A stretch of 64,000 bases of DNA from Sphingomonas sp. Leaf34. Lineage in GTDB: Bacteria > Pseudomonadota > Alphaproteobacteria > Sphingomonadales > Sphingomonadaceae. A model generated the notes under the pieces. That model was not told the DNA's origin and did not search any database. It saw only the letters and a list, made by a program, of their open reading frames with translations. The DNA lies in the NCBI RefSeq assembly GCF_001421805.1, contig NZ_LMLC01000002.1, positions 620,001 to 684,000 of the forward strand. Direction: 5' to 3'. How positions within the stretch are numbered: the stretch's first letter is position 1; the number at the start of each line of letters is the position of its first letter. Made by a program: the position numbers and the translations under genes. Positions 17,467 through 26,821 of the stretch are shown piece by piece.

Positions 17467-18510
17467 GTGATGAAGCCCGAACGGTATTTACCCGCGGACA
17501 TCGTGTGTTTTGGCGAAGTGCTGATGCGACTTACCGCCCCCGTCGGGTCGCTACTGGCTCAGGCGGATACGCTCGGCGTGCGGATCGGAGGGGCGGAGGC
17601 CAATGTCGCGGTCGCCCTGGCTGCGCTCGAGTGGCGCAGCGCGGTTGCAAGCGTCGTGCCGAGCGGACCGCTGGGCAGGCGCGCGCGGACGTTTCTCCGT
17701 GGCGCCGGCGTGGACACGACGCGGATCGCCGAAGCGCCGGGGCGGCTCGGGCTGTATTTCTTGACGCAAGGAGCGTCGTTACGCGCGAGCGACGTAACCT
17801 ACGACCGTGCCGGCAGCGCGTTCGCCACGACAGATTGGCGCGCCCTCGACTGGGATGCGATGCTGGACGGCGCCCGCTGGTTGCACGTCTCGGGCATCAC
17901 GCCTGCACTCGGCCCAGAGATGGCCGACGCGACGATGACAGCGATGCGGACAGCGCGCGCTCGCGGCATGCGGATATCTTTCGACGCGAACTACCGCGCT
18001 CGCCTGTGGGAAAGTTGGGACAGCGATCCCCGCGCCATCCTGCGCGAACTCGTGGCACACGCCGATCTGTTCTTTGCCAATCACCGCGACATGGCGCTGC
18101 TGCTGGATGCGCCGTTTTCAGGCGATGGGCCCGAACGGCGCCGCGAAGCGGCCGAGGCCGCCTTCGCCGCCTTCCCCAATCTCTACTGGATCGCATCCAC
18201 CGCGCGCGTCATCGCGCATGTCGACTGCCACCGGATCACCGCCCGGCTCGATACCCCGTCGGACTCCTGGCAGACGCGCGAAGTCGAAGTGGCGGGGATC
18301 GTCGATCGGATCGGTGCAGGCGATGCCTTTGCGGCGGGTGTCCTGCACGGACTGATGGGGAACGATGACGAGGACGGTCGAGAAGCCCTGGCGATTGAAT
18401 ACGGCCTCGCACTGACCTGCCTCAAGCACAGCCTCGCCGGCGATGCCGCGCTGTTCGACCAGCACGACATCGACATGTATCTGGCGGGCGGCCTCGACGT
18501 CCGCAGATAG
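17467..18510 (+). CDS. kdgK: 2-keto-3-deoxygluconate kinase (PfkB family)
   Basis: 347 residues. N-terminal CFGEVLMRLTAP and GGAEANVAVALA sugar-binding motifs and the C-terminal ATP/anion-hole motif GAGDAFAAG with catalytic Asp286 mark a ribokinase-type kinase of the KDG kinase branch. It would convert KDG, the product of DEH reduction, to KDPG in the cytoplasm. AGGAG (17455-17459) serves either the GTG at 17467 (spacing 7) or the ATG at 17470. Divergent from the TonB receptor and convergent with the lyase operon, completing the alginate pathway up to the aldolase, which is not in this window. Confidence 0.88.
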   Translation: MMKPERYLPADIVCFGEVLMRLTAPVGSLLAQADTLGVRIGGAEANVAVALAALEWRSAVASVVPSGPLGRRARTFLRGAGVDTTRIAEAPGRLGLYFLTQGASLRASDVTYDRAGSAFATTDWRALDWDAMLDGARWLHVSGITPALGPEMADATMTAMRTARARGMRISFDANYRARLWESWDSDPRAILRELVAHADLFFANHRDMALLLDAPFSGDGPERRREAAEAAFAAFPNLYWIASTARVIAHVDCHRITARLDTPSDSWQTREVEVAGIVDRIGAGDAFAAGVLHGLMGNDDEDGREALAIEYGLALTCLKHSLAGDAALFDQHDIDMYLAGGLDVRR

Positions 18511-18515
18511 GCGCC

Positions 18516-19373
18516 TCAGGGCACCATCTGACCTTGCAAGGCAGGCACCGCCGCTGCCAGATCCTGCGTCACCATCCGGGCGAAGACCTGGGCGCCGGCC
18601 GCCCCGACATGCGTGTGATCGAACTTCAGCCCGAACTGGCCACGTGGACCGTTGGGCTTGGCGGGCGCCTCGGGCAGTTTCGCCTCCTCCGCCGTCCGCG
18701 CCTTGAGCGTGGTGCCTGACTGTGCCGCCGCCAGTTCGGCCGGCAGTGGTTCGGCCATCGCGAGCTTCGCCGCATCCACCGCGCCGAGTTGCTGCACGAG
18801 CGCGGCGCTATGCGCGTTGAGATCGACCAGAGGCACCTTCATCGCCGTCGCCACTTTCCGCACCTCGTCGGACCATTCCGCCAACGTATTCTGCAACCTG
18901 CCGTCCTTGAAGTCGCGTCGCGTCAACGGCGTCACCAGCACCGGGATGGCCCCCGCCCCCCGAACCTCCTCGACATAGCGCTTCAGGTTCGCGGGGAACT
19001 CCGTCGTCCGGTCGGTCCACCGTTCCGATTTTTCCGACTGGTCGTTGTGCGCGAACTGGATCAGCACATAGGTCGCCTTGTAGCCGCGCACCTTCGCCTC
19101 ATCGAGCGCGATCGCCCACGACCCTTCCGCGCGATAGCTGCGCGTGCTGCGACCGCCCCGCCCCAGGTTGAGGCAGGCGATCGACGATTTCACATGGCTT
19201 GCGCAGAACGCGGACGCCCAGCCGCTGCCAGGCGCCATCGTCGAGTCCCCCACCAGGATAATCTTGTACGCCTGGATCAGCGGCGCGTCGGTACGCGGCT
19301 TGGGCACGCCTTGCGCCCAAGCTCCACTAGCCAGTGAAAGCGCTGCGAACGTTACGGCCGTCTTGCGCATCAT
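18516..19373 (-). CDS. GDSL/SGNH acetylesterase, rhamnogalacturonan acetylesterase-like
   Basis: 285 residues with a signal peptide (cleavage after AWA, about 20). Blocks of the family are clear: block I GDST with the catalytic Ser, LGRGGRST (block II Gly), QFAHND (block III Asn), and C-terminal DHTHVGAAGA with the Asp-His pair. Rhamnogalacturonan acetylesterases share this pattern. As the last gene of the lyase operon, the most economical role is removing O-acetyl groups from acetylated uronates, perhaps bacterial alginate, before lyase attack; that role is inferred from position. Purine-rich GGAGAGGA precedes the double ATG. Confidence 0.85.
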   Translation of the reverse strand: MMRKTAVTFAALSLASGAWAQGVPKPRTDAPLIQAYKIILVGDSTMAPGSGWASAFCASHVKSSIACLNLGRGGRSTRSYRAEGSWAIALDEAKVRGYKATYVLIQFAHNDQSEKSERWTDRTTEFPANLKRYVEEVRGAGAIPVLVTPLTRRDFKDGRLQNTLAEWSDEVRKVATAMKVPLVDLNAHSAALVQQLGAVDAAKLAMAEPLPAELAAAQSGTTLKARTAEEAKLPEAPAKPNGPRGQFGLKFDHTHVGAAGAQVFARMVTQDLAAAVPALQGQMVP

Positions 19374-19402
19374 TCCTCTCCCTTTCTTGCGGACGTCCGG
19401 TC

Positions 19403-20155
19403 TTACGAGAAGAACAACCCGCCATTGATATCGACGTTCGTGCCGGTCAGGAACGACGCGTCGTCGGACGCCAGGAACGCGACCGCGGAGGCGACTTCGT
19501 CCGGATGCCCCTCGCGCCGCAACGGGGTGTTGCCAGCGGTCGCCTTGCGCCCCTCAGGCTTGGAGAAGATATCGTGGAAGCTGGTGCCGATAAGACCCGG
19601 GCACAGCGCGTTCACCCGGATACCCTGCGGGCCCAGCTCCTTCGCCAGACCGCGCGTCAGCGACATCAGCGCACCCTTCGACGTCGCATAAATCGTTGCG
19701 CCCGGCCCCCCGCCATCGCGTCCGGCGAGCGAGGCGATGTTGACGATCGACCCACCGCTCGGGATGTACGGCAGCGCCGCCTTGGTCACCAGGAATGCCG
19801 ATTTCAGGTTCAGGTCCATGACCGTGTCGAAGAACGCCTCGTCCATCTCGGCAATGGTTTTCCGCGCGATCATCCCACCGGCGAGGTTGACGACAATGTC
19901 GATCGTCCCGCCGAATGCCGCCACCGTCGCCTCGACCATCGCCGTGACCTCGGCCGCCTTCGTCACGTCCGCCCGGAACAGCACGGCCGTGCCGCCCGCG
20001 GCGGTAATCTCGTCGACGGTCGCCTGTGCTGCGGCCTCGTCGCTGCGATAGTTGACGAGGACCTTGGCGCCTTCGCTGGCGAGCCGCAGCGAGACCGACT
20101 TGCCGATATCGCGCCCGCCACCCGTGACGATGGCCGTTTTGTTCGTGAACCTCAT
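19403..20155 (-). CDS. SDR oxidoreductase, probable DEH reductase
   Basis: 250 residues starting at the ATG at 20155, which overlaps the upstream MFS stop by four bases; a longer frame lies within that gene. Classical SDR motifs: TGGGRDIG, NLAGG in place of NNAG, IVNIAS, YATSK active site and VDINGG. In Sphingomonas alginate catabolism an SDR reduces 4-deoxy-L-erythro-5-hexoseulose uronate (DEH) to KDG. Co-transcription with the PL17 and PL6 lyases and the nearby KDG kinase make that the probable reaction. Cofactor preference is not judged. Confidence 0.85.
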   Translation of the reverse strand: MRFTNKTAIVTGGGRDIGKSVSLRLASEGAKVLVNYRSDEAAAQATVDEITAAGGTAVLFRADVTKAAEVTAMVEATVAAFGGTIDIVVNLAGGMIARKTIAEMDEAFFDTVMDLNLKSAFLVTKAALPYIPSGGSIVNIASLAGRDGGGPGATIYATSKGALMSLTRGLAKELGPQGIRVNALCPGLIGTSFHDIFSKPEGRKATAGNTPLRREGHPDEVASAVAFLASDDASFLTGTNVDINGGLFFS

Positions 20156-21492
20156 GGACGTAACCCTTTGTGCTTGGTGGTGATGCCGCCCTCGGGTGCG
20201 ACTGGAGCGTGCGAGCCGCCCAGCAGCCAGAGGGCGGCGATGGAAACCGGAACGATCGCCGCGCTGAGCGCGAAGATCGGTGCGTAGCTTTGCGCGGTCA
20301 TGCTCGGCACAAGCCAAGTCGTGATCAGCGTGCCGGCAACCGCTGCGGTGCCGCTGATCCCGGCAAGACTGCCGACCGCACCGCCGGCGAAATAGTCGCT
20401 CGGCAGCGTCTGGATGTTGTTGATGGCCACCTGGAAACCGAACAGGACGACGGCGATCAGCAGCACGGCGGCCAGCGGCGTCGCCGCGCCCATCGTCAGC
20501 AGCAGCGCCGGCAGCATGATCGCCCCGCCCCCGGTGATGACCACCTTACGCGCACGCAGCACCGGCCAGCCCGCCTGAATCAGACGCCCCGACAGCCAGC
20601 CGCCGCTCAGGCTGCCGAGCATCGCGCCGACATAGGGCACCCAGGCGAACAGCCCGATCTGCTTGACGTCGAACCCGAACGTCTCCGCGAGATAGATCGG
20701 CAGCCACGAGACGAACAGCCACCAGACCGGATCGAGGAAGAAGCGGCTGACGATGATCGCCCAGCTCTGGCGATGCCGCAGCAGCCCGCGCATCGTCGGC
20801 GCGTAACCGGTCGACGCCGCGGCGCCGTCCTCGTGCGCGCCGTTGATATGCGCCCGTTCGGCCTCAGTCAGCCAGGGATGCGCGTCGGGATCGCCGCGGT
20901 ACAGCCACAGCCACGGCAACAGCCAGAGGAAGCCGAGGATACCGACCATGAGGAACGTGGCGCGCCAGCCGATCTGGACATAGAGCAATGCCACGAGCGG
21001 CGCCGAGATGATCGCGCCGATCGCCGCGCCGGAATTGAAGATGCCTTGTGCCAGTGCGCGTTCGCGCGGCGGAAACCACGTCGCGTTCGCCTTCACCGCG
21101 CCGGGCCAATTGCCCGCCTCGCTCGTCCCCAGCGTGACGCGCAGCACCGCCAGCATTCCGAGCGAGCGGACGGCCGCGTGCAAGGCGATCGACAGCGACC
21201 ACACCGCGATCGACACCACGAAGCCGAGCCGCGTGCCGATCACGTCGAGAATGCGCCCGAACAGCGACTGCCCGACCGCATAGGCCAGCATGAACACCGT
21301 CACGAGCAGCGCGTAATCGGCCTTGTCCGCACCGATGTCCTTCGACACTGCGGGCCACATCACCGCCAGCGCGTTGCGATCGATATAGTTGATGACGGTC
21401 GCCAGCCCGATCAGCCCGATCACGCACCACCGCAGCCCCTGGATTTTCCGCCCCGGCCCGTCGACCTGAGGAGTCTTCGACGTCGCGACCAT
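20152..21492 (-). CDS. MFS transporter, hexuronate (ExuT/ACS) type
   Basis: 446 residues with twelve hydrophobic segments. The anion:cation symporter pattern is visible: NYIDRNALAV in helix 1, RILDVIGTRLGF in the first loop, and ATWFPPRERALAQGIFNSGAAIGA, like hexuronate transporters. It would bring unsaturated monouronate (DEH) or short oligomers from periplasm to cytoplasm. It follows the PL17 lyase by one base and overlaps the SDR by four, so the three are translationally linked. Confidence 0.9.
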   Translation of the reverse strand: MVATSKTPQVDGPGRKIQGLRWCVIGLIGLATVINYIDRNALAVMWPAVSKDIGADKADYALLVTVFMLAYAVGQSLFGRILDVIGTRLGFVVSIAVWSLSIALHAAVRSLGMLAVLRVTLGTSEAGNWPGAVKANATWFPPRERALAQGIFNSGAAIGAIISAPLVALLYVQIGWRATFLMVGILGFLWLLPWLWLYRGDPDAHPWLTEAERAHINGAHEDGAAASTGYAPTMRGLLRHRQSWAIIVSRFFLDPVWWLFVSWLPIYLAETFGFDVKQIGLFAWVPYVGAMLGSLSGGWLSGRLIQAGWPVLRARKVVITGGGAIMLPALLLTMGAATPLAAVLLIAVVLFGFQVAINNIQTLPSDYFAGGAVGSLAGISGTAAVAGTLITTWLVPSMTAQSYAPIFALSAAIVPVSIAALWLLGGSHAPVAPEGGITTKHKGLRP

Positions 21493-21493
21493 G

Positions 21494-23713
21494 TTATTTC
21501 ACCGCCTTGGGCGTGTCGAAGCGTGCGAACGGCCCCTTCCAGCTGACCGCCCGCCCCTCGATCGCGACGCTGTGTGCGGCCGCCGGATCGGCGTTCTCGG
21601 CGATGCCGAGCGTGACGGCGCCGCCGTTACCGAGATCGAGCACCACGACATCGCCGTCTTTGCCGCGGACATGGTGCAGGGCAACGATCCGTGACTTCGC
21701 GCCCACCGTCGTTTCGGCGGATGGATCATAGGCGCCATGCGGCTCGAGTACGCCGACGAAGTCCGTCGTGGTCGCGCCCGTCACGCGCTGGATCAGCATC
21801 GGCTCGCGACGCAGGTTGAACCGCGGATCGTTGGCGCCGCTCTCGCCGAGGATCATCGTCGCTCCCTGCGGAGGCAGCACGCGATAGGTGTAGAACCGGC
21901 CACCCTTGAGCCATGTGACATTCGCGTTGGTCGGATCTGGCGTACCGACGGCATCGACCCAGATGTGCTGATACCCGTTCGCCGTCCCAAGCACCGGCCG
22001 CGCCTTGCCGTTCGACTGCACCGGGAATCCGACGTCGGTGATATGGCCGCTATAATGCAACGGCAGGTCATAGGTGGCCGGCGTGCCGCCGGCCGCATGG
22101 AGCAGGTCGACCACCACCGGCGTCGCACCGCCGGGGATCGGCAGTTGCACCAGCGTCCGGCGGAAGACGACGCCGGGATAGGCACCGGTCATTTCCGCGA
22201 TGCTGACCTTGGTCGCGCCGTCGCCGGAGAAATAGATCTGCTTCGGCGCCAGCGTCTGGCCGACCTTCCACTTGCCGCCGAAATGACTGGCTTGGTCGAC
22301 CACCAAGGTGTTGTGCGCGACGGTCTGCTTTGCCCAGCTCTCGTTTTCCTTGAGGTATCGCCCGCCGTCCTTGCTCTCGACGTTCAGGAAGCGCGCGGCG
22401 CCGTAATCGGTCACGACCGCGTTGCCATTTTCGTAGAACAGCCAGTTCAGCTTGTCGAAATGGCCATGCCCGAGGCCCATCGCGGTGTTTTTCGCGACCA
22501 CCACTTCGTCTCGGTCGCCGGGTCCGGCACGCATGACCGCGATGCCGCCCTGCTTGCCGTCGGGTCCGTCGCTGAATAGCTGCGAGGTATAGACGAACGG
22601 CCGGGCCTTGCCTGCCGCCAGATCCTGCGACACGAGCAGTCCGTCGGGGGTCAGCACGGTCTGCCCCTGCCACTGCGCGATCGACAGGAACGTCGGGTCC
22701 CTGGTCACGCCATACCCGATCGCCACCGCCTGATAGAGCTCGTCGGTTTTCAGGCTCTTGTCCGGCATCGCGTCGTTCAGCGGAAAGAAATAGCCGTCAT
22801 AGGTCAATTGGATCGATGTACGGATCGCCTTCACCAGCACGCCGTCGCGGTGCGCGAAGATGCGCTGGCCAGGATCGTTGGTCTCGATCGCCTTGGCGAA
22901 CAGCACGAACGGCAGCATCGCATAGCGCTGGTAATAGGGCCCTTCGGTGTAATAGCCGGCGGGCGAGAACAGCTGGTCGACCTGCGCGATGAAGCCCGAT
23001 TTGCCGCTGAGGTCCGATCCCTTCAGCGCCTTGTCGACCAGCGCCCGGTCGCGCAGCACGTACCCGGTCATACCGACCGCCGCGACCGCCCAGGTGGCGT
23101 GGTTGTGGATCAGGTTGAAGATCTTCGGCTGGCCCTCCGAGAGGAACGTCGCCATGCGCCGGAACACATTATCGTCGATCGTCTTGCGGTCCGCTGCCGA
23201 CAGCGTGTCGCGGATCGCATCATAGCCCTGCACCGCATAGACCAGCCAGACGCTGTCATTGAGGCTTTGCCAGAACAGCCGCCCCGCCGCCTCGTTCGCG
23301 GCCGCCGGATGCGCCCCGAGCGTTGGATATAGCCGGGCATATTCGAGCAGCATGCGCCGCGCGTAATCGGCGTAGATGCGGTCCCCGGTGATCCGGTACA
23401 GGATCCCAGCCCCATAGAGCGCGATGTAGTTGCGCTTGTGCTGCTCGTGGGTCGCCCCGCCGCCGGGGTCCTTGGGCACCGGAACGTTGATCCCCGCCTT
23501 GATCGCGGCATCGACCGTGCGGCGAACCCGGCGCAGCTCTTCGCCGAACAGCGGAGACTTGGCGCCCGATCCGGTCATGGTCGCCATCGCGGCAGGCTTG
23601 AATAGTACGGGCGCAGCGACCGGATCGGGGGCGACCACCGACTGTGCAGAGGCCATCGATGCGACGATGGCGAGGCCGGCGGCCATACTGGGGAAAAGGC
23701 GCGATACGCGCAT
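21494..23713 (-). CDS. PL17 exolytic oligoalginate lyase
   Basis: 739 residues with a signal peptide ending about SMASAQ (24). N-terminal (alpha/alpha) toroid followed by a heparinase II/III-like beta-sandwich domain. The PL17 catalytic pattern is visible: Asn204-His205 in NLIHNHATW, Tyr260 in TEGPYYQRY, and the C-domain GHGHFDKLNWLFYENG. It would degrade alginate oligomers to the unsaturated monouronate that becomes DEH. The start ATG overlaps the upstream PL6 stop by one base (TAATG). The length fits known PL17 enzymes (about 700-740). Confidence 0.93.
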   Translation of the reverse strand: MRVSRLFPSMAAGLAIVASMASAQSVVAPDPVAAPVLFKPAAMATMTGSGAKSPLFGEELRRVRRTVDAAIKAGINVPVPKDPGGGATHEQHKRNYIALYGAGILYRITGDRIYADYARRMLLEYARLYPTLGAHPAAANEAAGRLFWQSLNDSVWLVYAVQGYDAIRDTLSAADRKTIDDNVFRRMATFLSEGQPKIFNLIHNHATWAVAAVGMTGYVLRDRALVDKALKGSDLSGKSGFIAQVDQLFSPAGYYTEGPYYQRYAMLPFVLFAKAIETNDPGQRIFAHRDGVLVKAIRTSIQLTYDGYFFPLNDAMPDKSLKTDELYQAVAIGYGVTRDPTFLSIAQWQGQTVLTPDGLLVSQDLAAGKARPFVYTSQLFSDGPDGKQGGIAVMRAGPGDRDEVVVAKNTAMGLGHGHFDKLNWLFYENGNAVVTDYGAARFLNVESKDGGRYLKENESWAKQTVAHNTLVVDQASHFGGKWKVGQTLAPKQIYFSGDGATKVSIAEMTGAYPGVVFRRTLVQLPIPGGATPVVVDLLHAAGGTPATYDLPLHYSGHITDVGFPVQSNGKARPVLGTANGYQHIWVDAVGTPDPTNANVTWLKGGRFYTYRVLPPQGATMILGESGANDPRFNLRREPMLIQRVTGATTTDFVGVLEPHGAYDPSAETTVGAKSRIVALHHVRGKDGDVVVLDLGNGGAVTLGIAENADPAAAHSVAIEGRAVSWKGPFARFDTPKAVK

Positions 23714-25953
23714 TACTGGGATCCTCTCACGGTGTTTTCGGCGATCAGGGCTCGTGGCGGCCCCTTGTGGAAAAGTTCGCGGACGACGGGCGTCGCGGTG
23801 TCGACGAAGACGTTGTCGGCGATCCGGGTCAGCGGCGACCCGACGCTATGCGCCGCGACGATTCCACCGCTGCGCGCGAACCGGTTGTCGCTGATGTCCG
23901 TCTCCTGCACGCCCGACAGCAGGATCGATCCCGCCGGCTTGCCGCTGTTCGTGATGGTCGACCCCGTCAGCCGAAAATGGGGACCATAGGTGCTCTCGTC
24001 GGCACCCCCGCGGAACACGTCTGCGATCGTCCCGACGCGCGTGAACCGGGAGTTGTCGATCAGCACATGCTCGGCGCTGTAAAGGCCCTTGGCGCCGTGC
24101 TCGGCATGGGCCGCGATCACGGCGCCGGATACGTCCGCGAAGTCGCTGCCGCGGATAGCGATCCGGTCGGCTAGCGACGCCTCGGCAGTCGCGACGACAT
24201 CGAAACCAAGTGTCTGCGCCATGCCGGAAAAGCCGCTGTCGTCGATCTCGATCGCATAATTGGACAGCATCGGCGCGGCACGGATGACCGCATTGCCAGA
24301 CAAGTTCGGGGTCGCGGCACCGGAGACGGCAAGATGGTCGAGCCGCAACCTGCCTCCGTCGCGGACGACGAACAGCGCTGCCGGCGTGTAGCTGATCACC
24401 GCCGTGCGGCCGACCGGCCCGGCAAGCGTCAACGTCCGATCCACCACCAGCGGCGCGGTGAGCCGATAGCGTCCGGGCGACAGCGCGATCGTGTCACCGG
24501 TCTCGGCCGTCGCCACCGCCTTGGCCAGCTCGACGGCGTTACGCACCACGGGCCGCACGTGCCCGCTCCCGAACGCGACCACCATGCTCGCCGGCTTTGG
24601 GTACCAAGCCACGCCCACATCAGACTTCACGATGGGTTTCAGCCCGCGCGACGCACCAAGTTCGGCAAAGGTCTTGTCGGTCGGATACAGCAGGCCATTG
24701 GCGGCACGCGCGAGGTTTACCGCCCTACCATCGATCGGAAGCGCCAGCGAACCCGTCGTCGTGCGGACATTCCCCTCGAACCGAATACCGGCGATGGACG
24801 CCTCCGCGCGAAAAGGATCGGCCCCGCCGGTATTGACGATGAGGTTGTCAGTGAACCGCGTCGCCATCGGCGCCACAGATCGCTCGTCGCTCGCGCCTGC
24901 GCCAAACGTGATCCGCGAACCATCGATGACGCTGTTGCGCTCGATCAGCGCGTCGCTGACGGGTACGTAGCGGTTGATCGGCGAGTTCGGTACGCCGTTC
25001 ATCACCGTGACCGCGCTGGTGAACTCGGTTCCGGCGAGCCCCTCCATGTAATTACCCCGGACAATCTGGCCGCGATTAATCACGCGTACGCCGCCGGTAT
25101 GTTCGATGCCGCCGCCAAGAAAGACGTTGTCCTCGACCAGATTGCCGTCGCCGTGGCGCAAGACCACCGAACCCTGCGACTGGAGGAACACGTTACGCCG
25201 GACGATGTTGCCACCCGACTTTACCGAGACGATCTCGACCTCCCCGTCGCAGCGCTCGAAGACATTGTCTTCGACGATGGTATGCGAGGCGCTTGCCGAT
25301 TCCGTGCTCGTACCGATGCGGATCGTCTCGCCGCCGTTCGATCCCAGCACGGGTCGCGGTCCGAAATAGTTATGGTCGATCCGGTGACGATTATCGAGCG
25401 GCCGCGCAGCATCGCGTACCACGACCATCATCGCCCCGCCGTTCTCCTTGCCCTCGAAGTGCGCGTGATCAACGCGGTTATCGCGGCCGTATAGTGCAAC
25501 CCAATGGTCCTCCTTGCGGCGATCGGGCTGATTGAACCGATCGACGACGACATCGGTCAGCCGGGAATGTTCCGCCCATTCCTTGGAGCCGTTGCGGAAA
25601 GCGATCACCTCACCGTTCGGTGCATAGCCATCTCGGAATACCAAGCCCGACACGACCATATGATGGCCGGCGATCTTAAGGCTCGAGCGGCCTGTGATAA
25701 CAACTTTGCCAGGATGTTCGGCGCGCAATGTGATGGGATGTCCTGCAGTCCCCCGTCCCGCCATCACGATGGCGATATCGGACCAAGTACCATTCGCCAT
25801 GAGTATCGTGTCGCCGGGCTTCGCATTGCGAATAGCGGCAGCGAGGGACCCTGCGGCGTTGGCCGTTACGATCTTGGCGTTAACGCTGATCGGGGCCGCC
25901 GCGGCAGTCACGATCGCCAACAGCACCCCACAACCTCTCATTCCCGCTCCCAT
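23713..25953 (-). CDS. PL6 alginate lyase (chondroitinase-B-like)
   Basis: 746 residues, the two-domain parallel beta-helix form. Signal peptide through about 26 (VNA). PL6 hallmarks: NGGETIRIG, Ca2+-binding acids in CDGEVEIVSVKSGGN (Glu238, Glu240) with catalytic Lys245, and Arg266 in SVVLRHGDGN. The C-terminal half is a second beta-helix, as in AlyGC-type enzymes. First gene of the five-gene alginate operon. The ATG at 25953 is used here; the ATG at 25941 has a better ribosome binding site (GGGAG five bases before) and is an equally likely start. Confidence 0.93.
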   Translation of the reverse strand: MGAGMRGCGVLLAIVTAAAAPISVNAKIVTANAAGSLAAAIRNAKPGDTILMANGTWSDIAIVMAGRGTAGHPITLRAEHPGKVVITGRSSLKIAGHHMVVSGLVFRDGYAPNGEVIAFRNGSKEWAEHSRLTDVVVDRFNQPDRRKEDHWVALYGRDNRVDHAHFEGKENGGAMMVVVRDAARPLDNRHRIDHNYFGPRPVLGSNGGETIRIGTSTESASASHTIVEDNVFERCDGEVEIVSVKSGGNIVRRNVFLQSQGSVVLRHGDGNLVEDNVFLGGGIEHTGGVRVINRGQIVRGNYMEGLAGTEFTSAVTVMNGVPNSPINRYVPVSDALIERNSVIDGSRITFGAGASDERSVAPMATRFTDNLIVNTGGADPFRAEASIAGIRFEGNVRTTTGSLALPIDGRAVNLARAANGLLYPTDKTFAELGASRGLKPIVKSDVGVAWYPKPASMVVAFGSGHVRPVVRNAVELAKAVATAETGDTIALSPGRYRLTAPLVVDRTLTLAGPVGRTAVISYTPAALFVVRDGGRLRLDHLAVSGAATPNLSGNAVIRAAPMLSNYAIEIDDSGFSGMAQTLGFDVVATAEASLADRIAIRGSDFADVSGAVIAAHAEHGAKGLYSAEHVLIDNSRFTRVGTIADVFRGGADESTYGPHFRLTGSTITNSGKPAGSILLSGVQETDISDNRFARSGGIVAAHSVGSPLTRIADNVFVDTATPVVRELFHKGPPRALIAENTVRGSQ

Positions 25954-25984
25954 CGTAATTGCCTGACGGCTAATTGATCATGAG

Positions 25985-26029
25985 CATACCTATTTACAAA
26001 CCAGAATCAAACCCCTGTCTATACCAGTT
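25985..26029. promoter_or_regulatory. Candidate GntR operator pair upstream of the PL6 operon
   Basis: CATACCTAT (25985-25993) and ATACCAGTT (26021-26029), both 9-mers shared with the receptor/kdgK promoter (17418-17438). They lie 32-76 bases upstream of the first PL6 start, where a repressor could block transcription. Confidence 0.5.
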
Positions 26030-26287
26030 AGCTTATCGGGTTTGCGACGTTTGCACTGAATGCTGCCAATTGGGGCTTTGAGGACCGAAGCGGACAGAAG
26101 GTAGATCGTCCGTCGCGGCCGGACGATCACCGTTCGATGCCGTCGCTGTGAACGCACCAAGGCTTGAGTAAGCCATCAAAGCGAGCGGAGGGCCATACGT
26201 GCATCAGCCGATGTCAACGTCGTGTTAGATGGTGAAGGAAGCATCCCTAACACTTTGAGGGGTGCCAAAGCACGGCATCTGCTTCCA

Positions 26288-26347
26288 GACCCAAAAGCAG
26301 ACGCTCAGAGCATCGGGACAGCTCCCCAACTCCGGCCGCTTGTTCAT
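26288..26347 (+). repeat. 60-bp dispersed intergenic repeat, copy 3
   Basis: Begins GACCCAAAAGCAG, central AGCTCCCCAACTCCG, ends GCTTGTTCAT; exactly 60 bases. With copy 4 at 26851 it flanks the small gene candidate at 26447-26821. Confidence 0.6.
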
Positions 26348-26413
26348 GTCCAATCCCAGAGTGAAGTTAGGACGGCAAGCCCCTCCCTTTGACCGCTAAG
26401 CTTTCTCAAAAAA

Positions 26414-26429
26414 GATCGAATTTCGGGAA
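26414..26429 (-). repeat. 16-bp repeat TTCCCGAAATTCGATC
   Basis: Reverse-strand match, 16 of 16 bases, to the left arm and loop of the hairpin at 45427-45457. Possibly a fragment of a dispersed palindromic element. Confidence 0.4.
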
Positions 26430-26446
26430 TTAACCGCCACGTCGTA

Positions 26447-26821
26447 TTGTGGTGTCGAACGAGGATATCGGACCGAGTTGTGCAGTCTTACCCAATAGGC
26501 ATGATCTTACCGGTGCCAGGCTTGGGGCGTCTGGTTCTGTTCGATGCGTATCTGGCGAGAGATGTCATTCACCGGGAGATCTGGGGACGAGAGGTGTTCC
26601 TGTTCGACGCCAGCAACTGGCCTGTGTGGCAGATTGCGCCGGAACAGGGCGCGACGGACGACATGCACCTGAATTTCGATGCGACCCGCCCCGCGACCGA
26701 CACCTTCTCCGCCATCAGCAATATCGACGGAAGGTTCTATGCGAGCCGGATCGGCGGTGATACCTTCGTGATCGATATGACGACCGGCGCCGCCTCGTAT
26801 AGCGGCGGGGCACGGACATAG
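26447..26821 (+). CDS. Small hypothetical protein, uncertain
   Basis: An open frame of up to 124 residues; an ATG at 26501 (MILPVPGLG) would give 106. Codon use has the GC3 bias of real genes and the text (LVLFDAYLARDVIHREIWGREVFLFDASNWPVWQIAP, shortened: FDASNWPVWQIAP) looks protein-like, ending VIDMTTGAASYSGGART. No domain recognised, and no clear ribosome binding site. Flanked by two 60-bp repeats. May be a small cytoplasmic protein or a remnant of a longer gene. Confidence 0.4.
   Translation: MWCRTRISDRVVQSYPIGMILPVPGLGRLVLFDAYLARDVIHREIWGREVFLFDASNWPVWQIAPEQGATDDMHLNFDATRPATDTFSAISNIDGRFYASRIGGDTFVIDMTTGAASYSGGART

Larger units (their letters stand above)
26030..26446. other. Intergenic stretch holding a 60-bp repeat and a 16-bp repeat
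   Basis: No convincing gene. Contains repeat copy 3 (26288-26347) and a 16-base match (26414-26429, reverse strand) to the hairpin at 45427-45457. The remainder shows no recognisable structure. Confidence 0.5.

Noticed and set aside
20170-21546. 458-codon plus-strand frame opposite the MFS transporter
   Set aside because: Composition is Arg/Gln/Asp-rich and repetitive, the mirror image of a hydrophobic gene; the minus strand carries a full transporter.
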